From: Glaciecola sp048820975
Lineage (GTDB): Bacteria > Pseudomonadota > Gammaproteobacteria > Enterobacterales > Alteromonadaceae
Length of the DNA stretch: 64,000 nucleotides
Direction: 5' to 3'
NCBI RefSeq assembly: GCF_048820975.1
Contig: NZ_JBMEUF010000001.1
Location: forward strand, 2,294,001 to 2,358,000
In this document: in pieces, positions 15,993 through 24,911 of the stretch
How the letters are laid out: every line of letters starts with the position of its first letter
Position numbering within the stretch: position 1 is the first letter of the stretch
The notes under the pieces: model-generated
The model's database searches: none
What the model was told of the DNA's origin: nothing
What the model saw: the letters and a program-made list of their open reading frames with translations, nothing else
Made by a program: the position numbers and the translations under genes

Positions 15993-17309
15993 CTATATAA
16001 AGGCTTGTGGCTTGTAATAAGTCCAGTAGTAATAGTAAATGCCTTGCGTAATACCTCTACTGGCTAAAAAACTTAACATGGCTATCCACATTGCCATGTT
16101 ACCTTGTTCGCTAAACACTAAGTAGAAAGGTAAAAAGACTAAGCAGGTACTTACTAACATACTTGTACGCATAGCCGCTCCCTTGCTTAATCCTACGAAC
16201 ACTCCGTCCATTAAAAAACACCAATGCGCAATAATAGGCAAGCATACAATAATGTTTGAGTAGTCTTTCATGGCCCTACGAATATTGTCATGATCACTTA
16301 GCAAGTTAACAATTGGACTGTCCAGAAAGTAAAATACAAGGGCATACAAAATAGCAAATATACTTGACCACACTAGCCCAATTTTGAAGTTTTGATGTAT
16401 TTTATCAATGTCTTTATCACCCTTCGCTTCGCCAATAAGGGCTTCAACACCATTGGCTACGCCATCTAAACCTAAGGCAATTAAGGTAAAAAATTGCAAA
16501 ATTATGGCATTTACTGCCACCGCTTCTGCGCCGAAATGCGCACCGCGAAGCATGATAAACGCTATCACAAATTGCAGTGCTAAATTCCTAACAAAAATAT
16601 TGGAGTTGAGCGAAAGTAAACTTTGCATGCTTGTGAAACTTAACCAACTGCGCAAACGCGCTCTTATCTCATGGCCTTTACTGTGGAATAGTTTTAATTT
16701 GGACTGTCCAGAATAGTGTTTAACTATGAAATAAGCGCCTAAAATCAACATCATATATTCAGCGCAGGTGGTTGCACCAGCTACGCCCTTAACGCCCCAA
16801 TCAAACACATATACAAACAGTAAGCTTGCCGCAATATTAATTACGTTAATCAGCACCTGTAAAATCAACACTAATTTGGTTTTATGCTGCCCAACTAACC
16901 AACCCACAATCACCAAATTAAGCATGGCGGCTGGCGCGCCCCAAATTCTTACAAAAAAATAGTCTTGTGTGCTGCTAGCAATTTGAGCAGAAACGTCTGA
17001 GAAAAACAGGCCCGCTTGAACAATCGCTTGTTGCAATAGCAAAATACAAAACGCGAGTAACAAACTAAGCGCCGCCCCTTGTATTAATACCTTAATTTGC
17101 ATGTGTGGTTCGGCATTTTTTGTTTGCGCACTCAAGCCCGTAACCGACATTTTTAAAAAACCACACAGCCAATATATTTGCGTCACAATAAGGCTGCCAA
17201 TAGCCGCACCAGCAAAATAATGAACTTCCTCCATGCGCCCCAAAATGGCGGTGTCTACCAGTCCAAGAATAGGGGTGGTTACATTCGCCAATATCAAAGG
17301 CAGGGCCAA
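15993..17309 (-). CDS. MATE family efflux transporter, DinF type
   Basis: This 438-residue integral membrane protein has about 12 hydrophobic segments. LALPLILANVTTPILGLVDTAILG matches the first helix of DinF-type MATE exporters, which expel drugs or other compounds using ion gradients. The first possible start in frame is a TTG at 17309, which leaves almost nothing ahead of the first helix. The frame is open for about 25 more codons upstream (RLLA and earlier residues fit the family) but has no ATG, GTG or TTG, so the true start is unclear. Two GGACTGTCC repeats lie in the coding sequence (16315, 16701), encoding LDSP and SGQSK. Confidence 0.88.
   Translation of the reverse strand: MALPLILANVTTPILGLVDTAILGRMEEVHYFAGAAIGSLIVTQIYWLCGFLKMSVTGLSAQTKNAEPHMQIKVLIQGAALSLLLAFCILLLQQAIVQAGLFFSDVSAQIASSTQDYFFVRIWGAPAAMLNLVIVGWLVGQHKTKLVLILQVLINVINIAASLLFVYVFDWGVKGVAGATTCAEYMMLILGAYFIVKHYSGQSKLKLFHSKGHEIRARLRSWLSFTSMQSLLSLNSNIFVRNLALQFVIAFIMLRGAHFGAEAVAVNAIILQFFTLIALGLDGVANGVEALIGEAKGDKDIDKIHQNFKIGLVWSSIFAILYALVFYFLDSPIVNLLSDHDNIRRAMKDYSNIIVCLPIIAHWCFLMDGVFVGLSKGAAMRTSMLVSTCLVFLPFYLVFSEQGNMAMWIAMLSFLASRGITQGIYYYYWTYYKPQAFI
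16315..16323 (+). repeat. GGACTGTCC dispersed repeat, copy 6
   Basis: Core of CAATTGGACTGTCCAG inside the MATE gene, encoding LDSP. Confidence 0.8.
16701..16709 (+). repeat. GGACTGTCC dispersed repeat, copy 7
   Basis: Core of AATTTGGACTGTCCAG inside the MATE gene, encoding SGQSK in a loop. Confidence 0.8.
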
Positions 17310-17388
17310 GGCTAATAAACGTCCATGAGTTTGCGAAAAATTAGTGATACTATGCCCTTATTATTTTAGCTATTGAGTCGGCTTGTTT

Positions 17389-18474
17389 ATGTTTGTGCAT
17401 CGCAATGTTTTTAACTTTTTTCTTATTCTAATTGGAAGCTTAATAGCACAGGCTGCTTTTGCAAACCAAACCATTGCTGAAAGCCCAAACCACCATAATT
17501 TGGTTATATTACAGTATCATCATGTATCTAGCGATACTCCGGCAAGTACCAGTGTTTCCACTGCCGTATTTGAATCGCATATGGCGCTTTTATCAGAGGG
17601 CTACAAGGTAGTAGATTTAAGCAGTGCTCTTAAAAAGATTCAAAACGGACAAGCGCTAGAAGATAAGTCTGTTGCGATTACCTTTGATGACGGTTATACC
17701 AATATACTTGAAAATGCCCATCCTATTTTAAGCAAGTACAATTTTCCCTATACGGTGTTTATTAATCCATCAATTATTGGTGAATCTAGTGCCCAGCTCA
17801 CATGGGAACAAGTTAAATCAATGCAAGATTTAGCCACGTTTGCCAATCATACTTTAGACCACGCCCATCTACTTGCGAGAAATCCAAATGAAAGTAGTGA
17901 GCAAGTGTTAAAGCGCTCAATGAACAATATTGAGATGGCTGAAAATATTATTAGTGACAACATAGGCTACAGTAAAAAGTGGCTTGCCTACCCTTATGGC
18001 GAATTTAACTTGCGTCTTAAAAACGCACTGCTTGATGCTGGCTATATTGGCTTTGGACAGCAGTCTGGTGCAGTATCACGCATGAGTGACTTTGGCGCAT
18101 TGCCGCGCTTTCCAGCGGCTGGTGTGTACGCAAATATAAATAGCCTAAAGGTAAAACTAAATAGCTTAGCCATGCCAGTTACTCAGTTAACACCCGCCAA
18201 AGTTGAATTTAGCTCGGGCGAGGAAATCACCGGTTTTACCCTTACAGTAAAACCAAAGGATATTAAAATGGGCCAATTCGCCTGTTACTTTCAAGGTAAA
18301 ACCCTTGAGCTTGATATTGCTGAAAGCTCGGTAAATATAAAGCTGCCTTTCACCATGAAAGCCGGCAGAATGCGCGTTAACTGCACCGCGCCTAGTAAGC
18401 AGTTATCAAATCGTTATTATTGGTTTTCACATGCTATGTTTACCGCCACAGAAAGTGGCGAGTTTCTTGACTAG
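17389..18474 (+). CDS. Polysaccharide deacetylase family protein, exported
   Basis: With the ATG at 17389 the protein has 361 residues, a signal peptide (about 1-25, ending in QAAFA), and a NodB-type deacetylase domain: ILQYHHVS, VAITFDDGYTN (catalytic DD pair), FANHTLDHAHL (metal-binding His) and WLAYPYGEFN. A C-terminal beta-rich domain (about 260-361) follows. Such enzymes remove N- or O-acetyl groups from polysaccharides; the substrate is unknown. It is divergent from the MATE gene, with a short shared promoter region. Confidence 0.87.
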   Translation: MFVHRNVFNFFLILIGSLIAQAAFANQTIAESPNHHNLVILQYHHVSSDTPASTSVSTAVFESHMALLSEGYKVVDLSSALKKIQNGQALEDKSVAITFDDGYTNILENAHPILSKYNFPYTVFINPSIIGESSAQLTWEQVKSMQDLATFANHTLDHAHLLARNPNESSEQVLKRSMNNIEMAENIISDNIGYSKKWLAYPYGEFNLRLKNALLDAGYIGFGQQSGAVSRMSDFGALPRFPAAGVYANINSLKVKLNSLAMPVTQLTPAKVEFSSGEEITGFTLTVKPKDIKMGQFACYFQGKTLELDIAESSVNIKLPFTMKAGRMRVNCTAPSKQLSNRYYWFSHAMFTATESGEFLD

Positions 18475-18491
18475 TTGTTCAAACCGCCCAA

Positions 18492-19106
18492 CTAAAGGGT
18501 GTAATGCAAGCGCGAAAAGGTTTGCTGAGTAGGTTCAAAAAATGAGTCTTTGCTCAGCATGAATCCGCAGGCTAAATAAAAACTTAAAGCTTCATCGTTG
18601 TCTTTATCTACATCTAAAATTACGCAGCTTTTGTTTAGTATTTTTGCTTGCTTTATAGCATGCGCTATTAGCTTTCTGCCAAGCCCTTGTCCTTTAAAGT
18701 TTTCATGAACCGCCAAATGACCAACGCAAAGTTCATGTTCCGATGGGCTTTGAAAAACACGGCTCAGCAATGGGTTAGTTATGAGTAAGTGTTGAATTTG
18801 GCTTTCTAACAAGTACTGCTGCAAGCACTTAAGCGTGGCGAGTTGAAAAGCATCACCTAGTTGCGCATGCCAAAGGGTCATGCACGCGCATATTTGCAGA
18901 TTCGAGTTATCATTTTTGGAAGGCTCAATCACATAGTGCATGTTGGCGCTAAATTGGCCGTTGTCTTGTTGAGCAGCCTGTTCTATAAAGGCTTTAACTG
19001 CCTGTTCGCCCTTAAATAAATAAGGCAATAATACCGGCGCTGATGACAAAATAAGCTCACAAAGATTAGCTGAGTCAGTCACTACACCTTGTCGAATGTT
19101 CATCAT
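18492..19106 (-). CDS. GNAT family N-acetyltransferase
   Basis: A 204-residue protein whose C-terminal half carries the GNAT core: VGHLAVHENFKGQGLGRKLI (acetyl-CoA pyrophosphate loop QGLGRK) and VILDVDKDNDEALSFYLACGF. The N-terminal half is variable. The acceptor substrate cannot be told. It lies just downstream of the sco gene on the same strand, 13 bases after its stop-to-start gap is reversed, so it may be read with or independently of the oxidase cluster. Confidence 0.85.
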   Translation of the reverse strand: MMNIRQGVVTDSANLCELILSSAPVLLPYLFKGEQAVKAFIEQAAQQDNGQFSANMHYVIEPSKNDNSNLQICACMTLWHAQLGDAFQLATLKCLQQYLLESQIQHLLITNPLLSRVFQSPSEHELCVGHLAVHENFKGQGLGRKLIAHAIKQAKILNKSCVILDVDKDNDEALSFYLACGFMLSKDSFFEPTQQTFSRLHYTL

Positions 19107-19119
19107 GATAAAAAGTGCG

Positions 19120-19776
19120 CTAGTCAGACGCCAATATAATTGGCAGGTCTTGTTTTATTTGCTGCATATCGCTAATGGCCAATTTACCGGCTTGTTGCTT
19201 AGGTTTAAAGCGCCCCACCACATTGCCTTTAGGATTAATCACAACAATAGACGCGCTATGATCGACTAAGTAGTTTTCATTATCAGTACTTTCACTCAAG
19301 CTATACATCATTCCCATACTGCGTACTAAAGGAAATATTTGCTCATGCGGGCCCGTAGAGCCAACAAAGTCGGCGTTAAAGTAATTAATATATTCGTTTA
19401 AACGTTCAACGGTATCGCGCTTAGGATCCACCGACAAAAACCATACTTGCAAAGGATGTTTTGCCTCAATGGCAGTAATTTCTGGATATATTTCGCTAAT
19501 TTCAGAAAGCGTTACCGGGCAAATATCAGGGCAAAACGTATAACCCACAAAGGCCAAGGTCCACTTGCCCATTAAGTCTTCGTTGGTGAAAGGCACATTG
19601 GTATGCTTTGTTAGGGTAAAATCAGCAAGCGCTCGCGCTTGAGGGTACCAACTTAAGTACTGTGTTTGCTCTGATAAGGGCTCATCTTTTGAACTAGGCG
19701 GAGCAATAACTAAGGCGGCATAAATCCCACCTATAAACACAACCAACAGAAACAAACCTAAGCCAGTATTCTTCAT
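19120..19776 (-). CDS. SCO1/SenC family copper chaperone
   Basis: The 218-residue protein has an N-terminal membrane anchor (about 4-26) and a thioredoxin-like domain with the copper ligands CPDICP (Cys82, Cys86) and a distal His in LVDHSASIVVINPKG. SCO proteins deliver copper to, or reduce, the CuA site of cytochrome c oxidase subunit II. It is the last gene of the oxidase cluster on this strand, after cyoE, with a gap of about 47 bases, which fits its role in oxidase assembly. Confidence 0.93.
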   Translation of the reverse strand: MKNTGLGLFLLVVFIGGIYAALVIAPPSSKDEPLSEQTQYLSWYPQARALADFTLTKHTNVPFTNEDLMGKWTLAFVGYTFCPDICPVTLSEISEIYPEITAIEAKHPLQVWFLSVDPKRDTVERLNEYINYFNADFVGSTGPHEQIFPLVRSMGMMYSLSESTDNENYLVDHSASIVVINPKGNVVGRFKPKQQAGKLAISDMQQIKQDLPIILASD

Positions 19777-19823
19777 ACACCTTTTTCCTATATGCCATAA
19801 GCAGTATTAATTTAATGCGCCTG

Positions 19824-20744
19824 TTACACCAACAAATAGTGATCAAGCAGTAATACAATAAATAGTACCATTAAATGAATAATAGAAAACTTAAAGGTGG
19901 CCATTGCCGTATCGGATTGTGGCTTAAACTTGAGTTTTAAAGCCATATATAAAAAATAAGCATTTAATGCACTAGAGCCAACAAGGTATAAGTTTCCACT
20001 CATGCCGGTCAAATATGGCAATAAGCAAATCAAGCATAGCAAAACGGTGTAAAGCACTATACAAGTTTTAGTAAAGTCGATGCCGTGGGTATTTGGGAGC
20101 ATCGGTATTTCGGCTTTTGCGTAATCTTTCTCTCGATGAATCGCTAAGGCCCAGAAATGAGGCGGCGTCCATGTGAACACAATGAGTACCAGCAACAAGC
20201 CATAGGCATGAATTTCGCCGGTAACTGCGGTCCAGCCAAGTAATGGAGGAGCTGCACCTGCTAAGCCACCAATCACAATGTTTTGCGGCGTAGCGCGCTT
20301 TAAATACATGGTGTAAATAACCGCATAGCCCACAAGGCTAAGTAAGGTTAGCCATGCGGTAAGCATATTCACAAACAAGGCCAAGGAAGCAAAACCAATT
20401 GCACCAAGGGCAAATGCGAACCATAGAGCTCTTTCAATCGATACTTTGCCTTTTGCTACGGGGCGGTTAAAGGTACGCGCCATTAAGGCATCAATTTTAT
20501 GATCAACCGCGTGGTTAATAACCGCCGCTGCCGACGATAAAAAGCCAATACCTAATAAGCCCGCAATAAGTACCATTGGGTCAACCCAAGTTTCACTGGC
20601 CAAACACATACCCACTAAAGCGGTGAGCAAAAGCAACATTACTACTTTTGGCTTGGTAAGCTCGTAATAATCACGCCACACCTGAGTGATTTTCGCACTT
20701 GGTTTAGTGGCTTTGTTACCCGCAAGGGGAAGCGCTTTACTCAT
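19824..20744 (-). CDS. cyoE: Protoheme IX farnesyltransferase (heme O synthase)
   Basis: This enzyme adds a farnesyl group to heme B to make heme O, the first step to heme A. The 306-residue membrane protein has about nine hydrophobic segments. The prenyltransferase motif NHAVDHKIDALMARTFNRP carries the Mg-binding aspartates, and a second acidic region is near HREKDYAKAEIPML. It follows ctaA, which converts heme O to heme A, and precedes sco. GGAGA lies just upstream of its ATG. In cta nomenclature it would be ctaB. Confidence 0.96.
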   Translation of the reverse strand: MSKALPLAGNKATKPSAKITQVWRDYYELTKPKVVMLLLLTALVGMCLASETWVDPMVLIAGLLGIGFLSSAAAVINHAVDHKIDALMARTFNRPVAKGKVSIERALWFAFALGAIGFASLALFVNMLTAWLTLLSLVGYAVIYTMYLKRATPQNIVIGGLAGAAPPLLGWTAVTGEIHAYGLLLVLIVFTWTPPHFWALAIHREKDYAKAEIPMLPNTHGIDFTKTCIVLYTVLLCLICLLPYLTGMSGNLYLVGSSALNAYFLYMALKLKFKPQSDTAMATFKFSIIHLMVLFIVLLLDHYLLV

Positions 20745-20806
20745 GTTATTCTCCTTCTCATAGCAGGCAAAACATAGCGCATTTCACCTGCACAAAAATG
20801 TATTAA

Positions 20807-21790
20807 CTAGTATTTTCGATACATTGTGTAAGTGAGTAGTATCATCACTAACAGCAAACAGGCGGCCACTGCATTGTGCAGCACAGCTACGCTAAGTGGT
20901 AAGGTATACACCACATTACTAATGCCTAAGCCTATTTGCACACCAAGTACTACCACCAATAGGGTGCTCATGCGCTTAACTAAACCTGAGCTTGATTTTT
21001 TATACAAGGCAACCGCCAACCAGCAAATATATAAAAACACCGCAATTGCGCCAAAGCGATGTGCCACATGCATAGTTACGCGCTCTTCATAGGAATGCAC
21101 GCCAAACTCGTAATTTTCTGCCTCGGGAACACTAAACGCCCCAGCAATATCAATTTTTGACGTCCACGTCCCTTCACAAATAGGTAACTCAGTGCATGCT
21201 AAAGATGCATAATTCGCGGATGTCCAACCGCCTAAACCTATTTGAATTACTAGCAAGATAATGCCAATTGTGCCAAATTTTGCGAAGTTTCGAATTTGGG
21301 CATCACCGCCAGGTATTCGATAAGGCGTTATGCGTAAATAGAGCAAGAACAAGCATGACAACACCGTAAAGCCACCTAATAAATGCCCCATAACAACAAC
21401 AGGTAGTAAATTCAAGGTAACTGTCCACATGCCTAAAGCGCCTTGAAAACACACTAATAACAGCAAAATGAAAGGTAATTTAATAGGTGAATTGCGCCCA
21501 CGCATTCTCTTGACCAAAGATACTACGAACAAAATTAAAATAAACAAACCAAGGCTGGCGGCAAAATACCTATGGATCATTTCATTCCATGCTTTTTGTG
21601 CTTCTACTGGTCGTTCAGGATAGGCAGCATTAGCAGCCTCAATTAAACCCTCGTCTTGGGGAACCACTAAATGTCCATAGCAACCCGGCCAATCAGGGCA
21701 GCCCAATCCGGCATCGGTCAAGCGGGTGTATACGCCAAGCACAATAACGACAAGGGCCAGTAATATGCTAACGAATACCAATTTTTTCAT
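20807..21790 (-). CDS. ctaA: Heme A synthase CtaA (COX15 type)
   Basis: Oxidises the C8 methyl of heme O to a formyl group, giving heme A for cytochrome aa3. The 327-residue protein has eight hydrophobic segments. LTDAGLGCPDWPGCYG, the family signature near residues 26-41, and conserved histidines in IHRYFA, VMGHLLGGF, MHVAHRFGA and AVLHNAV are visible. It lies between the thioredoxin-like gene and cyoE in the oxidase assembly operon. Confidence 0.96.
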   Translation of the reverse strand: MKKLVFVSILLALVVIVLGVYTRLTDAGLGCPDWPGCYGHLVVPQDEGLIEAANAAYPERPVEAQKAWNEMIHRYFAASLGLFILILFVVSLVKRMRGRNSPIKLPFILLLLVCFQGALGMWTVTLNLLPVVVMGHLLGGFTVLSCLFLLYLRITPYRIPGGDAQIRNFAKFGTIGIILLVIQIGLGGWTSANYASLACTELPICEGTWTSKIDIAGAFSVPEAENYEFGVHSYEERVTMHVAHRFGAIAVFLYICWLAVALYKKSSSGLVKRMSTLLVVVLGVQIGLGISNVVYTLPLSVAVLHNAVAACLLLVMILLTYTMYRKY

Positions 21791-21809
21791 ATAACCGTGA
21801 TCCTAAGCC

Positions 21810-22367
21810 TTAACCAATACGCGAGAGTTTCAATAGTTTTCTGAGATCTGCCAATATGTTGCGGCTATCCATAATCGCTTCCTCAGCATTGGCTGTGGTG
21901 GGATAACGTAATACAACATTATGCATAGTGTCAGTAATGAAAATAGCATTTATATTAGTGTTGTTAAACACTTTGTTTACATTTTCTTCACTTTTTTGTA
22001 TCAATTCAACACCAGGTAACGCTAGTACTTCACTTAGTACATCATTACTTGAACCTTCCGTTTGAATAAACAAGGTGCTTACTCGGTCAGATTCTTTACC
22101 TGTAGCTTGGTATATTTGCTTAATACTGTATATGGCGTTTTGGCATGATTGCGCGCAGCTTGCCGGAATAACGTATAAAAGGTGCCACTTTTGCTGGCTA
22201 GTGTTTAACAATCCGCCAGCTTCAATAACGGGTTGAAGCAGCTCACCTTTATTAGTAGAAGCCTCGTTGAACCACTCAAATTTTAAAGCGAAATAAGCAA
22301 GTAGCACCGGTAAAACGAATACAGCTATCATTAACATTAGGTTGTTTTTATTACTTTCATTTGCCAT
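21810..22367 (-). CDS. Membrane-anchored thioredoxin-like protein of the oxidase cluster, unknown role
   Basis: This 185-residue protein is not one I can name. It has one N-terminal membrane segment (about 10-30) and then a segment WHLLYVIPASCAQSCQNAIY with a CxxxC pair, the spacing used by SCO copper chaperones. A thioredoxin-like pattern follows (VSTLFIQTEG, INAIFITDTMHNVVLRYP). It is located between surf1 and ctaA with short gaps, so a part in oxidase assembly, perhaps thiol or copper handling, is a reasonable inference from motif and position only. Confidence 0.75.
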   Translation of the reverse strand: MANESNKNNLMLMIAVFVLPVLLAYFALKFEWFNEASTNKGELLQPVIEAGGLLNTSQQKWHLLYVIPASCAQSCQNAIYSIKQIYQATGKESDRVSTLFIQTEGSSNDVLSEVLALPGVELIQKSEENVNKVFNNTNINAIFITDTMHNVVLRYPTTANAEEAIMDSRNILADLRKLLKLSRIG

Positions 22368-22443
22368 GGTGGCGTCCTCTTATAATACCAATCAGCGGAA
22401 ACTCATTGGGTAAATGCGCATGTATAACATGTATGAAAAACGT

Positions 22444-23163
22444 TTATGACGAACGTTTGCGCAAACTGATTAAAAATATAGTTAAACCTGCCACAGCTAA
22501 TCCAAACCACTGGATGGCATAAGCAAGGTGCTTTTCAGGCTGCATACTCATCACTTTCCATTCACGTACCAAATCAGTGGAATCATTTGGTAACAAACGA
22601 AGCACGAAGGGCAATACCTCGGTATTTAAGTGTTGACTAATTTGCGCTAGGTCAAGCTCTTGCAGCAATGCTGGAAATTGCCCAAAGGCTTGATTCGTTT
22701 CTTTTACAAAAGCGTTATTAGTCGGAATATACACAATGCCCTCAAGCCTAGTTAACTCACCCCTATTACTTGGCAATTTAATGCTTGGCATTTCTCCTCT
22801 TGCGCCTTTGTTTTCTATCCACCCCATATTAACCATTAATACGCCGTACGACGTGTTAAATGGGGCCAATACGTAAAAGCCAGGCTTGCCCCCATGTAGT
22901 TTGTTATCAATATAAAAAAGTGTTTCTGTAAAACTGCCCGTAGCATGAGCTTGATAATCTTGATAATGCGACACCTCGCTTATTACCTTTGGTAACGAGA
23001 GCGTGGCCTGCTGCTTAGCTTGTTCTATATGCGCAATTCGTTGCTGCTTTTCATCCATTCGTTGAAGCTGCCAAAAGCCTAAAAAGAGCATAATGACAAG
23101 CGCCGTAAAAACGATTATGGTAGTAATATAAGGAAAGTGAGTATTCGCTTTTATTAAAGCCAT
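22444..23163 (-). CDS. SURF1 family cytochrome oxidase assembly protein
   Basis: The 239-residue protein has a membrane segment at each end (about 10-30 and 215-235) and the SURF1 features GFWQLQRMDEKQ near the N-terminus, GFYVLAPF, VLMVNMGWI in the middle and HLAYAIQWFGLA at the C-terminus. SURF1/Shy1 proteins help insert heme A into subunit I. It lies in the oxidase cluster, separated from ctaE by a small gene on the opposite strand. Confidence 0.92.
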   Translation of the reverse strand: MALIKANTHFPYITTIIVFTALVIMLFLGFWQLQRMDEKQQRIAHIEQAKQQATLSLPKVISEVSHYQDYQAHATGSFTETLFYIDNKLHGGKPGFYVLAPFNTSYGVLMVNMGWIENKGARGEMPSIKLPSNRGELTRLEGIVYIPTNNAFVKETNQAFGQFPALLQELDLAQISQHLNTEVLPFVLRLLPNDSTDLVREWKVMSMQPEKHLAYAIQWFGLAVAGLTIFLISLRKRSS

Positions 23164-23203
23164 AACTTACTTGCATCCAAATAAAAACAATAGGCATTTA
23201 CTG

Positions 23204-23410
23204 ATGGCAATAAAAATAATTGTAGGCGGCTTACTCATTTTTATGGTGTACAACTTGTTCCGCGCAATGCAGATCATGTTAAAAGGCGACACCGGCGAAC
23301 CCATGAGTAAATTCATAGGCCGCAGAGTGCTCACCTCTGTTTTTATAATATTATTACTGCTTGTTGCTATAGCCACTGGTTTGATTCAACCCAACCCGCG
23401 CCCTTATTAA
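23204..23410 (+). CDS. Twin-transmembrane DUF2909 family protein
   Basis: Started at the ATG at 23204, this 68-residue protein has two hydrophobic segments (about 3-23 and 45-62) around a short loop with AMQIMLKGD, and ends in IQPNPRPY. That pattern, including GRRVL and the NPRPY end, fits the DUF2909 family found in cytochrome oxidase clusters. It is on the strand opposite all its neighbours, between surf1 and ctaE, and its last bases overlap the 3' end of ctaE by 4. Its promoter must lie at or within the start of surf1. The function is unknown. Confidence 0.88.
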   Translation: MAIKIIVGGLLIFMVYNLFRAMQIMLKGDTGEPMSKFIGRRVLTSVFIILLLLVAIATGLIQPNPRPY

Positions 23411-24285
23411 AGTATATAAACAAAGAAAAACAGCATTACCCACACCACATCAACAAAGTGCCAATACCAACTACCTGCCTGAAAAGCGAAATGCTCTTTT
23501 GGCGTAAAGTGCCCTTTCATTACCCTAAACAACATCACAATAAGTATTACCGTACCTAAGGTTACATGCATGCCATGAAAACCGGTCAATAGGAAAAACG
23601 TATTGCCGTATACCCCTGAATCTAGCGTAAGGCCAATGTCATAGGCGTGAATATATTCCCATGATTGCAAGCCTAGAAATATAAGTCCCAGCACTATAGT
23701 AAAAAATAGTAAGCCCGTTAATTGCTTACGTTTGTTTTGCTCTAGCCCTACATGAGCATAGTGCAAAGTAACAGATGAAATTAATAAAATTACGGTGTTA
23801 GCCAAGGGCAAACCAAACCAACTCATAGTGGCCGATTCGGTCCCACCAGGAGTAGTTAGCAATGGCCACACAGCTTCAAAAGTAGGCCATAATACTTCGT
23901 TGGTCATAGCGTTGTTTGAAGCACCCGCCAGCCATGGCACTGAAATTGTTCGGGCATAAAACAATGCGCCAAAAAATGCTGCAAAGAACATTACCTCTGA
24001 GAAAATAAACCACGACATACCTTGGCGATATGAACGGCCAAGCTGGTCGCTATATAAGCCTGACATTGACTCGTCAATTTGATTTTTAAACCAACCAACA
24101 ATCATAATAAGTAGCGCGGCTAAACCTGCGATAAGCGTATATTTGCCAAAGCCTGATTCGCCCTTACTAGACTCTATAACTAAGTTTCCCGCTCCCACGG
24201 CAATTAAAAACAAGGCCACTGCGCCCACAATGGGCCAAATGCTTTGCTCGGGTACGTAATACTTTTGATATTCTTGCTGAGCCAT
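23407..24285 (-). CDS. ctaE: Cytochrome c oxidase subunit III
   Basis: The 292-residue protein has seven hydrophobic segments. Family landmarks are YYVPEQSIWP at the start, GMSWFIFSEVMFF, NTVILLISSVTLHYAH, GFHGMHVTLGT and GSWYWHFVDVVWVMLF at the end. Subunit III binds lipid and stabilises the aa3-type oxidase core in the inner membrane. It follows ctaG with a gap of about 17 bases in the operon ctaC-ctaD-ctaG-ctaE. Confidence 0.97.
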   Translation of the reverse strand: MAQQEYQKYYVPEQSIWPIVGAVALFLIAVGAGNLVIESSKGESGFGKYTLIAGLAALLIMIVGWFKNQIDESMSGLYSDQLGRSYRQGMSWFIFSEVMFFAAFFGALFYARTISVPWLAGASNNAMTNEVLWPTFEAVWPLLTTPGGTESATMSWFGLPLANTVILLISSVTLHYAHVGLEQNKRKQLTGLLFFTIVLGLIFLGLQSWEYIHAYDIGLTLDSGVYGNTFFLLTGFHGMHVTLGTVILIVMLFRVMKGHFTPKEHFAFQAGSWYWHFVDVVWVMLFFFVYIL

Positions 24286-24302
24286 TTTATTCTCCAGATA
24301 TC

Positions 24303-24896
24303 TTAATTCATTGCTACATCAGCGGCTTGCTCGGTGATGTCGTAAAGTGTGTATTGCAAAGTAAAGAAGGTAATGTCTTCAGGCAGTTGTGGGTCAATAT
24401 AAAATACCATAGGCATAATAGCCTCTTCACCGGCCTTCAAAGGCTGATGCTGAAAACAAAAACACTCTGTTTTATTTAAATATAAAGATGCCGTACCCGG
24501 CGATACCGAGGGTACGGCTTGCGCAATAATGTCGCGCTGTGTAGGGTTTCTCACGTAAAAAGCCACTTCGCTCATTTGCCCGGGATGCACATCTACTTTG
24601 CGCGTTTGTGCAGTAAACTCCCATGGCATACCCGAATTAGTGCGGGTAATAAAATCTACCGTAATGGTGCGGGTTTCATCAATATCTTGCGGTTTATAAA
24701 CTGCGGCTTCGGTATTTGTTTTTCCGTTTATGCCGGTTATGTCGCAAAACACATCGTATAGTGGCACCAGCGCATAACCAAAACCAAACATTCCCACTAC
24801 AACCAGTAATATTTTACTGACTGACTTACCATGCCCGCCCGATTGCGGTGCACGGCTTTGCTCATCATTTTGCTTAGGGGTTTGCTCAGCACTCAT
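24303..24896 (-). CDS. ctaG: Cytochrome c oxidase assembly protein CtaG (Cox11 family)
   Basis: Cox11-type CtaG delivers copper to the CuB site of subunit I. The 197-residue protein has an N-terminal membrane anchor (about 27-47) with VPLYDVFCDITGINGKT just after it. The copper-binding CFCFQHQPL lies in the periplasmic domain, with PLKAGEEAIMPMVFYIDP downstream. It lies between ctaD and ctaE, the usual position. Confidence 0.96.
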   Translation of the reverse strand: MSAEQTPKQNDEQSRAPQSGGHGKSVSKILLVVVGMFGFGYALVPLYDVFCDITGINGKTNTEAAVYKPQDIDETRTITVDFITRTNSGMPWEFTAQTRKVDVHPGQMSEVAFYVRNPTQRDIIAQAVPSVSPGTASLYLNKTECFCFQHQPLKAGEEAIMPMVFYIDPQLPEDITFFTLQYTLYDITEQAADVAMN

Positions 24897-24911
24897 GTAG
24901 CATCTTCCGCC

